Shown here piece by piece: positions 1-12,191 of a stretch of 64,000 nt of DNA. Position 1 is the first letter of the stretch. Each line of letters begins with the position of its first letter. A model generated the notes under the pieces. It saw only the letters and a program-made list of their open reading frames with translations, was not told where the DNA came from and did not search any database. Both the position numbers and the translations under genes were made by a program. Source of the DNA: Hygrophila difformis (Eukaryota > Streptophyta > Magnoliopsida > Lamiales > Acanthaceae); NCBI GenBank assembly GCA_030278955.1, contig JAOANR010000004.1:61197541-61261540 (forward strand). The letters run 5' to 3'.

Positions 1-20
1 TAATTTTAAGTCGTAAGTCT

Positions 21-283
21 TACTCCTCCGTTTTTGATAAATTGAAACGTTGGGAAATTTGGTACTATTCACACATGCATTTTAATTTAAAATTTTATCA
101 TAGTTAAAAAAGTTAAAATATAGCCAAATGAAATTTTGTTATATTCGTCTCGTCGAGTAGTTTTTAAATGTCCAACTTTTCGAATTTTTATTTGTACCGA
201 ATTTGAGTTATTAGTGGTTTAAAATGTGCATTGGACTGCGTGAACTGTACATCCGTTTCAATTTTTAAAAACGGAGGAAGTAT
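21..283. mobile_element. Stowaway-like MITE
   Basis: The element starts TACTCCTCCGTTTTT and ends AAAAACGGAGGAAGTA, so the ends are inverted repeats and a TA duplication flanks them, as expected for Tc1/mariner-derived Stowaway MITEs. The interior (TTATCATAGTT, ATTCGTCTCGTC, GTGCATTGGACTGCGTG) recurs in the elements near 29.9 kb and 47.3 kb, so these belong to one family. It has no coding capacity. Confidence 0.75.
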
Positions 284-569
284 TAAATATGCAGAGAACA
301 CTAATACAAAATGTTAGTCGCTCAAGTAAACTTTTAAATTGTTTTTTTAGTCCAGAAAATCCTTTAAAAAGTAATTCGGTAGTTGATGATTTCGGAGGAA
401 ATACTTTAAATTTTCAATTGAATTATTGAGATTTGAGAGCCAACGTTTTTTTCTTAAAGTTATAATTTTTTTTTTTTCGTAGCCGAACCCAGGAAAACTT
501 AAAGTTATAATTGAGAACCCATATTTTTTTTTTGATGAGCAATTGAGAACCCATATTTAGATCATCGTT

Positions 570-850
570 TACTCCCTCCGTTCCTTTCCGTTCCTTATTA
601 ATAGTCGTTTTAGGAAGAAACACATTTACCAAGTATTGTAATAATTATTCTGTATTATTCCATTTTTATCCCTATACATTTTCTTTTGGAATAAAAAATA
701 AAATTGGAGTGGGGAGAGATGCTAGGAATATCTTTTATGATAATATAGGGGTAATATTGAAAAAGTATGAAATAAATATATGTAAAGTGAAATTATTTTG
801 GAATGTTTTTTTGTTTTTAAAAAAACAACTAAAAAGGAACGGATGAAGTA
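570..850. mobile_element. Stowaway-like MITE, divergent
   Basis: The left end TACTCCCTCCGTTCC and right end GGAACGGATGAAGTA form imperfect inverted repeats with TA at both borders. The interior differs from the family at 21-283. Just to its left (about 470-558) a short motif containing GAGAACCCATATTT is repeated twice around a T-run, which looks like local slippage. Confidence 0.65.
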
Positions 851-1253
851 TTATTTAACACATTTAATTATGCATTTTTCCCAATATTATACGGTAAAAA
901 TAAAATTTATTTGTATAATTCAAGCGAAGAATTGAAATTTCTTGTTAATTACTTTAGTTCTTATCATTTTTATATCCAAATAAAATGAATTTCTCCAGCA
1001 AAATATTTCTGCAAGACATTTCCTCATCGAATAAATAATAAAGTCATGTTTGGAATTTAGAAAATAACACAGCCAGAGTCCAGAGATATCTGGAACCTTC
1101 TAAAATGACCTACTGGTTTGATTCTCTCCACATTTCCAACTGTTTTATGCCCGACTAGACCCCCTCCCAAGCCCCCCTCCATAAACCCTAAACCCTAGCG
1201 CCACCAGCCAGATTTCAACTCCTCCCCACTGATCTCCTCTATTCGATCTTACC
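851..1253 (+). promoter_or_regulatory. Promoter and 5'UTR of mitochondrial HSP70 gene
   Basis: This is the upstream region of the HSP70 gene. Two known motif types are visible. A two-unit heat-shock-element core, GAAccTTC, lies at 1093-1100, about 155 bases before the start codon. A doubled telo-box, AAACCCTAAACCCTA, lies at 1183-1197 in the probable 5'UTR. Telo-boxes are typical of plant genes for translation and organelle biogenesis. No convincing TATA box is seen close by. Regulation by these motifs is inferred, not shown. Confidence 0.5.
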
Positions 1254-4078
1254 ATGGCCTCTGCTCTTCTACTCAGATCTATCCGTCGCCGTGAGCTGTC
1301 ATCGGCTCCTATTTCTGCATTCAAGACGGTATGTTTGTCTTTCGATTTTCTCTGGAGTCTCACTTCCAATCGTTGATTTCACGTTTTCGTCTTTTTACGA
1401 TTTTACGCATGTTATGTTTTTTTATTTTTGGTTTCGATTTGACGGTTTTGGGTTCAGAGCTGGTTGCGATTGAATGAATTTTTATTTTTAAGTATAAGCC
1501 GATGGAATAGGAGTAAATTATTCTGATTTTATTCACAGTCTTGTACTCTTGTGTGGCAAGTTGTAGCTATTCGAGCCAAGAAAATGGTGCAGGCTATTGC
1601 TTCTCTGTATTGCATATGCATGTTTTATATTGATCGTTTGATAGTTTAATTTTATTTAGTTGTTTGGAAATTCAGTTTCAGTTAACAGGTAACGCTATTT
1701 TTCATTTCATTTGCAGTTCACTGGAAACACCAAATCTTCATGGGCTTTGGGGAACAATTGGGCAGGTCTTGCTAGGCCATTCAGGTTCGTATATGTATAG
1801 CCTTTATTTTCTTGGATTTACTGTTGGAACTACCTGGTTATTATAAACACGCATCCTTGTGTTCATTGCAGTACAAAACCCGCTGGAAATGATGTTATTG
1901 GTATTGACTTGGGTACAACAAACTCCTGTGTTTCTGTCATGGAAGGAAAGGTGCTGATTGGTTTTTCATCTGTATATTGCTTCCTATTGTTTATTGTTCG
2001 TTACGAACTCTGACATTAAAGTGTTATTTATTTATTTACCAGAATCCAAAAGTTATTGAGAACTCAGAGGGTGCTCGGACAACTCCATCCGTTGTGGCTT
2101 TTAATCAAAAAGGAGAGCTGTTGGTTGGTACACCAGCAAAGCGTCAGGCTGTGACGAATCCAACAAACACAGTGTTTGGGACCAAACGTCTGATTGGTAG
2201 GCGTTTTGATGATCCCCAGACCCAGAAGGAGATGAAGATGGTTCCTTATAAGATTGTCAGGGCACCTAATGGGGATGCATGGGTTGAAGCAAATGGGCAG
2301 CAGTACTCCCCGAGTCAAGTTGGTGCTTTTGTTTTGACGAAGATGAAGGAAACCGCCGAGGCATACCTTGGAAAGTCAGTGACCAAGGCTGTGATCACAG
2401 TTCCAGCTTATTTTAATGATGCACAGAGGCAAGCCACAAAGGATGCTGGCAGAATAGCAGGCCTTGACGTACAAAGAATTATTAACGAGCCTACTGCAGC
2501 AGCACTTTCCTATGGTTTGAACCAAAAAGAAGGGCTTGTTGCTGTTTTTGATCTTGGAGGTGGAACCTTTGATGTCTCTATTTTGGAGATATCAAATGGT
2601 GTTTTTGAGGTATGACAGTCTTAGTAATTGGTTTGATTGCCCCTGATTTTGCTTTTTGGTGTCTGTGGATTGATCAAATGCAGCCGTTATGCAGGTGAAA
2701 GCCACAAATGGTGACACATTCTTGGGAGGGGAGGACTTTGACAATGCTCTATTAGAGTTTTTGGTAAGTGAATTTAAGAGAACAGAAAGCATCGACCTGG
2801 CAAAGGACAGGCTTGCTCTTCAGAGGCTTAGGGAGGCAGCGGAAAAAGCAAAAATTGAGCTTTCATCTACATCTCAGACTGAAATCAACCTGCCCTTCAT
2901 CACTGCTGATGCAACAGGTGCCAAGCATCTGAATATAACATTGACTAGATCCAAGTTTGAGGCTTTGGTGAACAATTTGATTGAGAGGACCAAGGCACCC
3001 TGCAAGAATTGTTTGAAAGATGCTGGCATATCGGCCAAGGAAGTTGATGAGGTGCTGCTTGTAGGAGGGATGACCCGTGTTCCAAAAGTTCAGGAGGTCG
3101 TCTCTGATATCTTTGGCAAGGCCCCGAGCAAGGGGGTGAATCCAGATGAGGCTGTTGCTATGGGGGCTGCTATTCAGGGGGGCATTCTTCGAGGCGATGT
3201 CAAAGAATTGCTCCTCCTGGATGTCACTCCACTCTCACTTGGTATTGAAACCCTGGGAGGAATCTTTACCCGATTGATCAACAGAAATACCACAATTCCT
3301 ACCAAGAAGAGTCAGGTGAGCAAACCTTAAACCCTTTCTTTGACATTTTCTTGTTGATTCTGATCTTCTGAGCATTACAGAAAATTATATGATGCGGTAG
3401 GATTTGGGGGTATCTGGTTTTATTGGACTTTTCATTTTTGTTGTCCAGACTTTCTCGACAGCTGCTGACAATCAGACCCAAGTGGGAATCAAGGTACTGC
3501 AAGGTGAACGTGAGATGGCCACAGATAACAAACTCCTCGGAGAATTTGAGCTTATGGGCATCCCTCCTGCACCTCGTGGCATGCCTCAGATCGAAGTCAC
3601 ATTTGACATTGATGCCAATGGCATTGTGACCGTGTCTGCAAAGGACAAAGCCACAGGGAAAGAGCAACAGATAACCATACGGTCGTCAGGTGGTCTCTCA
3701 GAGGACGAAATTGAAAAGATGGTGAAGGAGGCTGAGGCTCATGCCCAGAAGGATCAAGAGAGGAAGGCTTTGATTGATGTCAGAAACAACGCTGACACTA
3801 CCATCTACAGCATTGAGAAGAGTGTTAGTGAATACAAGGACAAGGTCCCGACCGAAGTGGTAAAGGAGATCGAAACTGCTGTTTCAGATTTGAGAAATGC
3901 AATGGCTTCTGAGAACATCGAAGACATCAAGGCCAAGATTGATGCAGCAAACAAAGCTGTATCAAAGATAGGAGAGCACATGTCTGGTGGCAATTCCAGC
4001 AGTGGTTCCGACTCCTCAGGAGGTGCCAAGGGTGGTGAGCAACCACCTGAGGCAGAGTATGAGGAAGTAAAGAAGTAG
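1254..4078 (+). CDS. mtHSC70: Mitochondrial heat shock protein 70 (mtHSC70)
   Basis: This is an ATP-dependent Hsp70 chaperone of the mitochondrial matrix, the motor for protein import and folding. Exons by eye: 1254-1328, 1717-1784, 1872-1950, 2043-2609, 2695-3315, 3449-4078. All introns are GT-AG and the frame is continuous, giving 679 aa, the normal length for plant mtHSC70. The first ~50 residues are Arg/Ser-rich without acids early on, fitting a mitochondrial presequence. The nucleotide-binding domain starts at about residue 55 with DLGTTNS (60-66) and carries [13 protein letters not shown] and [11 protein letters not shown]. The substrate-binding domain follows in exons 5-6. The C-terminus ends [10 protein letters not shown], typical of plant mitochondrial Hsp70 and unlike cytosolic EEVD or ER HDEL ends. 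A small change from the usual consensus is [11 protein letters not shown] in exon 5, where Ser is usual instead of one Cys. Identification is firm; which paralogue it is cannot be told. Confidence 0.96.
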
Positions 4079-5749
4079 ATTGGCATTTGGTATTTTATGC
4101 TCTCGTTACATTAGAGTGTAATTGACATTTTTTTGGCGATTTTGTATGACCAAGCAATAGCTGGCATAGCCTGACTTGCCTGGCTATCTCGAAAGAAGGT
4201 TCTTCTTGTTCCTGACAATATTTACTTTCCCTGCTGGTCCGTTTTCATATTTCATTTCATATAATACCTACCTTAGTGGAATTTTGTTTACGATGCCGAG
4301 ATGTTCTTCATTCTCTATTGATTTGTAATAATCACCACTGGGCTGGAGCGTATAAATTTGAATTCGTTTCAATCCTGGTTATCGACTGAAATATTGTCTC
4401 GTGTTTCTGTACAATGTATTATTGGCTGACTGGTGGTTTCATTTTGCGACCTAATAGTTTTTAATTAGGAAATGCTCCGAGTTGTGTAAAACTCCACACT
4501 TTTGACGTCATAACAAGCTAATTAGTTTACAGCTGGGGGGTGCAGAAGAAGGATATCCGCAATGTGTCGAAGTCTGTACGCACCTCGCAAATGCCAAGCA
4601 GGCTAAACTCACAAGACCATAAAGAAGGCCAAATACCTTGTAGTCTTATACCTCGGCAATTATATTTCCGTCATCTTACAATTTTTGTTATTAGCTAATT
4701 GTAGCTAGTTGTGATCTGGAAATTTACTTATTTTATTGAGATTATCTGTGTCACTGTGTCTTCTAGATGCTTGATCGAGAGCTCCTTATCAAAGTTGAGG
4801 AAAGATTTTATAGTTGACGTGTATCTATCTATACACTTCTCCTCATTCTTTTGATTGAAATTAATTCTCTCTTATCCTTATTTGAAGTTTGAGAGACTCA
4901 ATCACACTAGATCTTTTCTCGCCATTCTTTTGTAATCGGAATTTTTTTGAGGTACCTTTTCTTAATATTTTCTATTTTTATGTTTTATGTGTTGCTTCCT
5001 TTAATCTTTAGTTTGGATGACCTTAATCATGATCCTAGGGAATTCATTGTATACTTTTTAAAGGGAACAATAATTAATTAAGATATATAAGCCTATAATA
5101 ACAATGTTCATACGATTTTCCGAGAAAATAATTTAGATTTTTTAACAGCAAAATTAAAGATTCAAATTTATACTCTATAAAAATTCACTACTTAAAATGG
5201 GCAATAATAATAGTTTAAGTTAGCACAAATTCAATTCAAGGCCGAATAGAAATGTCAATTCTAATGTTTCTCTGGGCCCAATTGAGGCCCAATTAAATTG
5301 GCAAAGGACACCATAATCGATCCGTAGGTTTATAAAGCTTGTATGTTCAGGGCTAAACCTGCTTCTGCCTCCCTCTTTCGCTTTTCCGACCACCGCTTTA
5401 AACACGCTTCTGTCTTTGCTAACTCTACGGCTGCCCTTCTTCGACTGTGCTAAGTAAGCTCTTCGTCTTTGGAAAATTTGATAATTTGTTTATTATATTT
5501 TTCTTTATTCCACATTAACAGCTGGTGGCGTATAATGATTTTGTGTTCGTGTTTAATTGTCGGTGTATCCTTCATTATATTGATTGAGTTTTGGGCAGGG
5601 AGAGGCTACGATCGTATTCTCTGCGTATTTTCTTGTGGTTTTTATAATTTGGTATTGAAAACACAATGGAGCTAGTAATGACGTTTGTTGGTTTTGCAGA
5701 TATTTTTATTTTTTATATTTATTTTAGTTTTTTTTATTGTGCGGAATAT
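4079..5749. other. Intergenic region: HSP70 3' end and promoter/5'UTR of pol V-like gene
   Basis: The first part is AT-rich and should hold the HSP70 3'UTR. A TGACGTCA-type bZIP core lies near 4503. At about 5273-5300 two GGCCCA/TGGGCC site II motifs occur close together, as is usual upstream of plant ribosome-biogenesis genes, which fits the following gene. A likely 5'UTR intron runs from a GTAAGC donor near 5455 to a TTTTGCAG acceptor near 5699. No further gene is seen. Confidence 0.5.
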
Positions 5750-8700
5750 ATGAGCAACAAAAAGAGGGAATCCAGTTCTGTGCAAGAATCTGGAGTGGAG
5801 CACAACAAGATGGTGAACTCGGACAGTGATAATGGTGGCGCGGAGCCCTCGAGTAAGAGGATGAAGAAAGAGAAGAGGAAGAAGAATAGTGAAATTGCTG
5901 AGAGTGAGAACCAGAATGAGGTTAATACTGCAGCATCAATGTCGTCGAATGAGAATGCACACAGGCATTCATTAAATCCAATGGAGAAGAGAAAGCATAG
6001 GAAGCTGCAAGATAAGTCAAGGCACCAAGCCAAGGTTGATGGAAAACAGTCCGTGCCTGAAAAAATGGAGATTGAATTGAAAAGTGGTAGCGATGAGGGA
6101 GGTAGAACCAGTAGTGGCGGAGGCAGAGTACTGCCAGAGTTCCATATTGGGGTATTTAAGGATCTGGCCGCTGTTGACGCACGCATCAGGGAAGCAGCTG
6201 CTAAAGCATTGGTTACGGAGCTAAGGGAAGTTCAAAATGCTTATGACAACTTAGAGAACAAGGATGATGTGGAGGATAAGGCTAGATTAGAAGCAGAGAA
6301 GGATGATGGATTGAATAACTTGGCTCCGTCTCTGAGGTATGCTGTGCGGAGGCTTATTCGCGGTGTATCCTCCTCAAGAGAGGTGTGTGTTCTGCCTTAT
6401 TTGGATAATTCATTCAGTGTATCGTGTTTGCGTCATAAATTATTGAAGATACGATGAATCCAGTGGTGGAATTATAATATACATTATATATATATATATA
6501 CATAATATGTATGGGATACCATGTTGAAGGATTGGGTGACATATCTATCTACTTAAATTTATTTATGTCTTAGCTCCTCCAACTGAAAGATTCTGGGTAG
6601 GCTTATCTGGCTATGATCTTATACATGATTTATTGCAATATAGCTTATTATTACTGTTTTACTTGTCCAATGTCATTATCTGTTGATCATATGAATGTGT
6701 GCCAACTTTTTTAATTTACTTGTCCAATGTCATTATCTTATACCCGTGCATCATTATCTGTTTTACTTGTTTTCCTTTGCCACACACCGTTGCTTTGGGT
6801 CAATTTTACGGGGCTTTACTCATGCTTTCTCATTGACTATGTGAAGTTATTCTTTTTTTTAACTGATTTTTTATTTGCTTTATGCAAGAAATTATATTGT
6901 TTGGGGCTATGTACTTATTTGTGACACAGCTGAAGAGAGAGTTTTTTAGTATCTACATGCTTTGTGCCCTGTCTTGTTAGTTATTAGTGCTTCCAAAGAT
7001 TTGGTCTATATCATGGTTATTGTTATTGAATATATATGTTTTCTTTTTGCAAAATAAGTCATGATTTTACATGTAATATTAATTTCTTTTTTCATTCTTT
7101 TTCAGTGTGCAAGGCAAGGATTTGCATTGGGTCTCACAATTTTAGTTGGGACTGTTCCTAACATTAAATTGGAATCATTGTTAAAGCTAATTACAACCTT
7201 GTTGGAGGTATCTTCTTCCATGACGGGTCAGGTGGGTGAGCCTCCATCAATTTTTCAATTGAAGGTCGTTCTTTTATTACTCCCTCCGTCCCACGAAAGT
7301 TGGCTCGTATTCCTTTTTGGGGTGTCCCGCGAAATTTGGCCACTTTCCATTTTTAGATAAATTAAACTAACATAAATATAATTAGAATCTTAATGGTTTC
7401 CAAATCTCATTAAAAGAATTATTTTTACTATTCTGCACAACTCCCAATGTACTTTTATTTTTCTACACAAATCCCTTAATTCTTCATATTTCAAAATGGG
7501 TACAAATAAAAATTACTCCCTCCGTTTTTATTTATCATCACCCCTTGCATAGTAGTTACTATTCATTAAATAACTTTGATTCAACTTTTTAACATAGTTA
7601 TATAAGATAAAGCATAGTCAAGTGTGATATTGTTGGATTCGTCTAATCGCGTAGTTTTAGAGTATCAAATTTTATAATTTTTACTTATATATAATATGAG
7701 CTATTAATGATTGAAAATGTGTGTTGGATTGCGTGCAGTACAGAAATGGAGAAGTTATTAAAAAACGGAGGGAATATATAAAATATATATTCTAAAACTA
7801 GATGCTTAAATGATTCTAACAAGACCACACTTGAATATTTTTCTCTAATTAAATCATTACAATAATTTAAGTCAAAGTTAAACAATAAACAAAGTCAAGA
7901 TTCATTAAAATTCTAAACACAAATACCCACACAACTTTAACCACTAAACCCCACCACCTAAATTACAGTGCCCAAAAGAAACGAGCCACATTTCACGGGA
8001 ATGAGGGTGTATTATTTTTTGTCTAATCTTTTTCTTGTTCCTGCAGGATGCTAGAGACTGTTTACTAGGTCGTTTATTTTCATATGGAGCTCTAGCACGA
8101 TCTGGAAAGCTAACTGAAGAGTGGATCTCAGATAAAAATACTCCACTCATAAAAGAATTTACAAGTTGTCTTATTGCCCTTGCTGCTAAGAAGCGGTACT
8201 TACAAGAGTCCGCGGTTGCAGTTATATTGGAAATGATTGAATCGGTAGTATATCCCACTAATGCTACACAGTCATCTTTGACCTTTCTTTTTGTCGTATT
8301 TTGCGATCCAGCATCCATTTAATTCTTGGTTCACTATCTTGTCGTTTTTATGCCTCGTTAATCTTTTGTACTGTATTGTTTATTTACAATTTTGTTTGGT
8401 AGTGTATTTGTAAGAAATTTTTGTCCTGCAGCTGGAAACTAATCAATGTTGTTGTCATAGTTGCCAGTTGAAGCAGTATTGAAACATGTCCTTGAAGCAC
8501 AGGGACTTGAGGAGTGGTTTGATGTAGCAACTGAAGTTGGAAATCCTGATGCCTTACTTCTCGCTTTGAAACTTAGAGAAAAAGTTAATGTTGACCATAA
8601 ATGTGGAAAACTACTGCCTTGCCCCTACAGCAAGAGTGCTCTCTTGGCTGCCAATCATTTGTCCACTATTGCAAATTGCTTAAAGGTTTTGTTCATATCA

Positions 8701-11700
8701 GTTTCATCACTGGCTTTTGACTTTCAATAGGTGGATATTTGGATTATACACTAATATGTGCATCTTGACGTATGGCAGGAATCTACATTCTGTCAGCCTA
8801 GAGTGCATACAGTGTGGCCAGTATTGGTTAGTAATCTCTTACCTGATGATGTACAAGATGTAAATTCAGCTTCTAGCCTAATTTCGGGAAAGAAGCATAA
8901 GAAAAGCCGCAAGCTTGGTTCTGCTGAAGAAGATACCGAGAGAAATCTTCAGTTATTTTGTGAATTAATTATTGAAGGATCACTTTTACCATCATCTCAT
9001 GATCGGAAGAAATTGGCATTTGATGTATTATTACTTCTTCTTCCGAAGCTGCCTGCTTCCTGTCTGCATATTGTATTATCGTACAAGGTTGTTCAATGCC
9101 TGATGGATATACTTTCAACAAAAGATTCTTGGCTATATAAAGTTGCACAAAACTTTCTCAAAGAGTTGTCAGAATGGGTAATGCATGATGATATTAGAAG
9201 GGTGGAGGTTATTTTGGCTCTGCAGAAACACAGCAATGGAAAATTTGATTCCGTTACCAGACTGAAAACAGTGAAAGATTTGATGATAGATTTCAGAAGT
9301 GAGTGTGGCTGTCTCCTTTTTATTCAAAATTTACTAGATCTGTTTCTGGATGAAGGTAGTTTGTCTGAGGAACCTTCTGATCAAAGTCAGACTACCGATG
9401 ACAATTCTGAGGTCGGTTTCTCTGGAAGTAAGGATGCAGATGGTACACTTGGAACTTCTGAATTTCTAAAAACATGGGTTGTTGAATCCCTTCCTAATGT
9501 TTCAAAGCATGTGAAGCTTGACCAAGATGCAAGATTCCGTGTCCAGAAAGAAATTTTGAAGTTTCTGGCTGTGCAAGGTCTATTTTCATCATCACTTGGG
9601 ACTGAAGTGACATCTTTTGAATTACAAGAGAAGTTTAGGTGGCCGAAATCAGCCATACCCAATTCTTTGTCGCAGATCTGTATTGAACAGTTACAGCTTT
9701 TGATTGCAAATGCTCAGAAAGGGGAGGGCCATGCTGTGGGCAATGTTGTTGAAGCAAATGATCTTGGATCATATTTTATGCGGTTTATTAGTATTCTAAG
9801 CAACATTCCTTCTGTTTCTCTATCGAGGGCCTTGAGTGTTGATGATGAAAAAGCATTCAAGATGCTGCAGTCCATGGAAAGTAAACTAGCAAAAGAGGTA
9901 CCCTACCTTAAAACCTGTATTGCTACACTGAATATTTCTATTGATTGTGGATTCGTGTATTTTCTTTTCCTGTTATTTTTTCTGCCTCTATATGTAGTGG
10001 GTTAGGTTTGTGATGTTTCAAATCTCTTGAAATGACTTTTACAGACAACAGTGTGAGATAGAGTGTATTTTGTTTTTTGGCATTATGTTTGGTAATCCAT
10101 AGGCACCATTTTAATATTTTTTGCTGGTGTAGGAACTTAACAGTGGCCTAAGCACAAATGCAAGCAAATTGCATGCTCTGCGGTATCTACTAATCCAGCT
10201 TCTGCTCCAAATCATTCTTCGACCTGGGGAATGCTTTGAAGCTGCTTCTGAACTTGTAATGTGTTGTAGAAAGGCTTTCAGCTCTGTCGATCTGCTCGCA
10301 TCCTCTGGGGAGGATGAATCTGATGGTGAGGATGCACCAAAGCTAATGGACGTACTTGTCGACACTTTGCTTTCTCTATTGCCACAGTCATCAGCCCCAA
10401 TGCGATCTGCTATTGAACAGGTATGTAGCTGAAAACGTTTTATATTCAAGGCGAAAGATAGAGACTGGTCTCAAACAAATATTAAATTTTCAAACACTTT
10501 AATTTCCAAGGGTAAATGCAAAATATTAGTTTAAGCTTGAGGGCTGTGTGAGCAAAAATTGTTATTTATACACCTGATTGATTAAAATAAACAGGTTGCA
10601 TAAAATCAAATCTTTAACTTTGAAATGAGTGGTTTTAATTGAGTCTATAAAGGATCAGCAGCAGGTTTTGTGCTTTCTTTCTTTTTGCTGTTATTATCCT
10701 ATCCAATAACTAGCATCTTTTATAGGTTTTCAAATACTTTTGTGCTGATGTTACAAATGATGGCTTACTTCGCATGCTGCGGGTCATCAAAAAAGATTTA
10801 AAACCAGCTCGACATCAGAATAGTGACGATGAAGATGATGATGATGCAGAAGATGATCTTCTTGGTGTTGAAGATGAAGAGGAATCTGATGAAGCCAATA
10901 CTGGTGAAACTGGTGACAGTGATGAGCAGACAGATGATTCAGAGTCAGGGGGTAGAGTTGCTGCTTTGACAGCTGAACTTCCTGAGGCCTCTGATGATGA
11001 TGGTGATGATTCTGATGAAGGAATGGATGATGATGCAATGTTTCGAATGGATACTTATCTTGCACGAATATTTCGAGAGAAGAAAAACCAAGCAGGAGGC
11101 GAAACAGCCCATTCACAGCTTGTACTTTTTAAACTTCGTGTACTCTCTTTGCTGGAGATTTACTTGCATGAAAACCCAGGCAAGTTTCATTACTCGTGCT
11201 TTTCTTTTCTGCTGGCAATAAATATTTCACTTGGCATAATTGTATTTTCTTTTGCATCCATGGTTTGAAAAATTGTTCAAACAAAACATCATTGCCTAAA
11301 GACATAGTTGACTTTGTCATAATGTTTGCAGGAAAACCGCAGGTACTGAAAGTATTCTCGAACCTTGCTCAAGCATATACTAATCCTCAGACAACAGAAG
11401 GAAGCGAGCAGCTTGGTCAGCGCATATGGGGAATCATACAAAAGAAAATATTTAAAGCAAAAGATCATCCAAAAGGCGAATCCGTTGAGGTTGCAATGCT
11501 TGAACCTCTCCTGGAAAAGCACTTGAAGCTAGCAGCAAAGCCTTTCAAGAGAAAAAAATCTGCTTCCAATCCATCAAAGAAGAAACAATCTGCCTCCTGG
11601 ACTCGGCACAAAATGATAAATTCGCTTGCCCAAAGTTCGATATTTTGGATCCTGAAAATCATTCACGCTAGGAACTTCTCTGAGCCTGAGCTGCAAAAGA

Positions 11701-12191
11701 TTTATGATATATTCCAGAATGCTTTGGTGGCATACTTTGACAGCAAAAAATCTCAAATGAAATGCGAATTTCTGAAAGAAATATTCAAAAGACGACCATG
11801 GATAGGCAGTCACCTGTTTGGATTCCTTTTAGAGAAATGCTCAAATGCCAAGTCACAGTTTCGACAAGTTGAAGCCCTTGAATTGGTAGCAGAGATACTA
11901 AAATCTTTCCAGTCTTCCAACTCCGATGTAAGTGCAAAGAATGCATCAAAGAAGACATTGAAAAGCCATATTCCGAAGCTCTGCCGTCTGATCACATTTT
12001 TGCTGACGAATATGCCTGAAAAGCAGTCAAGGAGAGCAGATGTGCGGAAATTCTGTGGCAAGGTATTCAACATCCTGACAACTTTTAACATGTCCTCTAG
12101 TTTTCTTAAATCTTTGGAACCAGACGGTCGCGAGGCATGTGAATCTCAGCTTGGTGAAATGTTTGCCGCTCTGAAGAAGTGTGAAGAGTGA
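5750..12191 (+). CDS. DNA polymerase V / MYB-binding protein 1A-like nucleolar protein
   Basis: This is a member of the POL5/MYBBP1A family: nucleolar HEAT-repeat-like proteins acting in rRNA gene transcription and ribosome biogenesis, not true polymerases. Exons: 5750-6382, 7106-7231, 8047-8244, 8461-8685, 8779-9897, 10133-10420, 10726-11179, 11332-12191, giving 1300 aa in one frame. The start at 5750 (MSNKKRE) was chosen because the open frame upstream is hydrophobic and probably 5'UTR. Visible features are a Lys-rich nuclear-localisation stretch (about residues 38-50), the helical pol V core beginning near PEFHIGVFKDLAAVD, a very acidic Asp/Glu tract in exon 7 (about 885-960), and a basic C-terminal region. 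The intron after exon 7 has a GC donor (CCAG|GCAAGT). Intron 2 carries nested MITEs. The family call rests on the pol V core and overall layout. Confidence 0.9.
7278..8011. mobile_element. Stowaway-like MITE (family B) in intron 2 of the pol V-like gene, carrying a nested MITE
   Basis: The left end TACTCCCTCCGTCCCACGAA is intact; the right end (CACGGGAATGAGGGTGTA) is eroded. It matches the copy at 20618-21103 along its length, for example TTTTTGGGGTGTCCC near the left end and CTAAATTA...GTGCCCAAAAGAAA near the right. About 263 bases absent from the other copy are the nested element at 7514-7776. Confidence 0.75.
7514..7776. mobile_element. Stowaway-like MITE nested inside another MITE
   Basis: The ends TACTCCCTCCGTTTTTAT and AAAAAACGGAGGGAATA are inverted repeats with TA borders. 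It sits in the family B element where the 20.6-kb copy reads AAAAATTGTATAAAATATA, so that copy serves as the empty site. The interior motif ATTCGTCTAATCGCGTAG relates it to the MITEs at 27.6, 34.1, 34.9 and 46.0 kb. Confidence 0.75.

Noticed and set aside
10787..11116. 109-codon His-rich minus-strand frame
   Set aside because: It is the antisense shadow of the Asp/Glu-rich tract (GAT/GAA codons) in exon 7 of the pol V-like gene.
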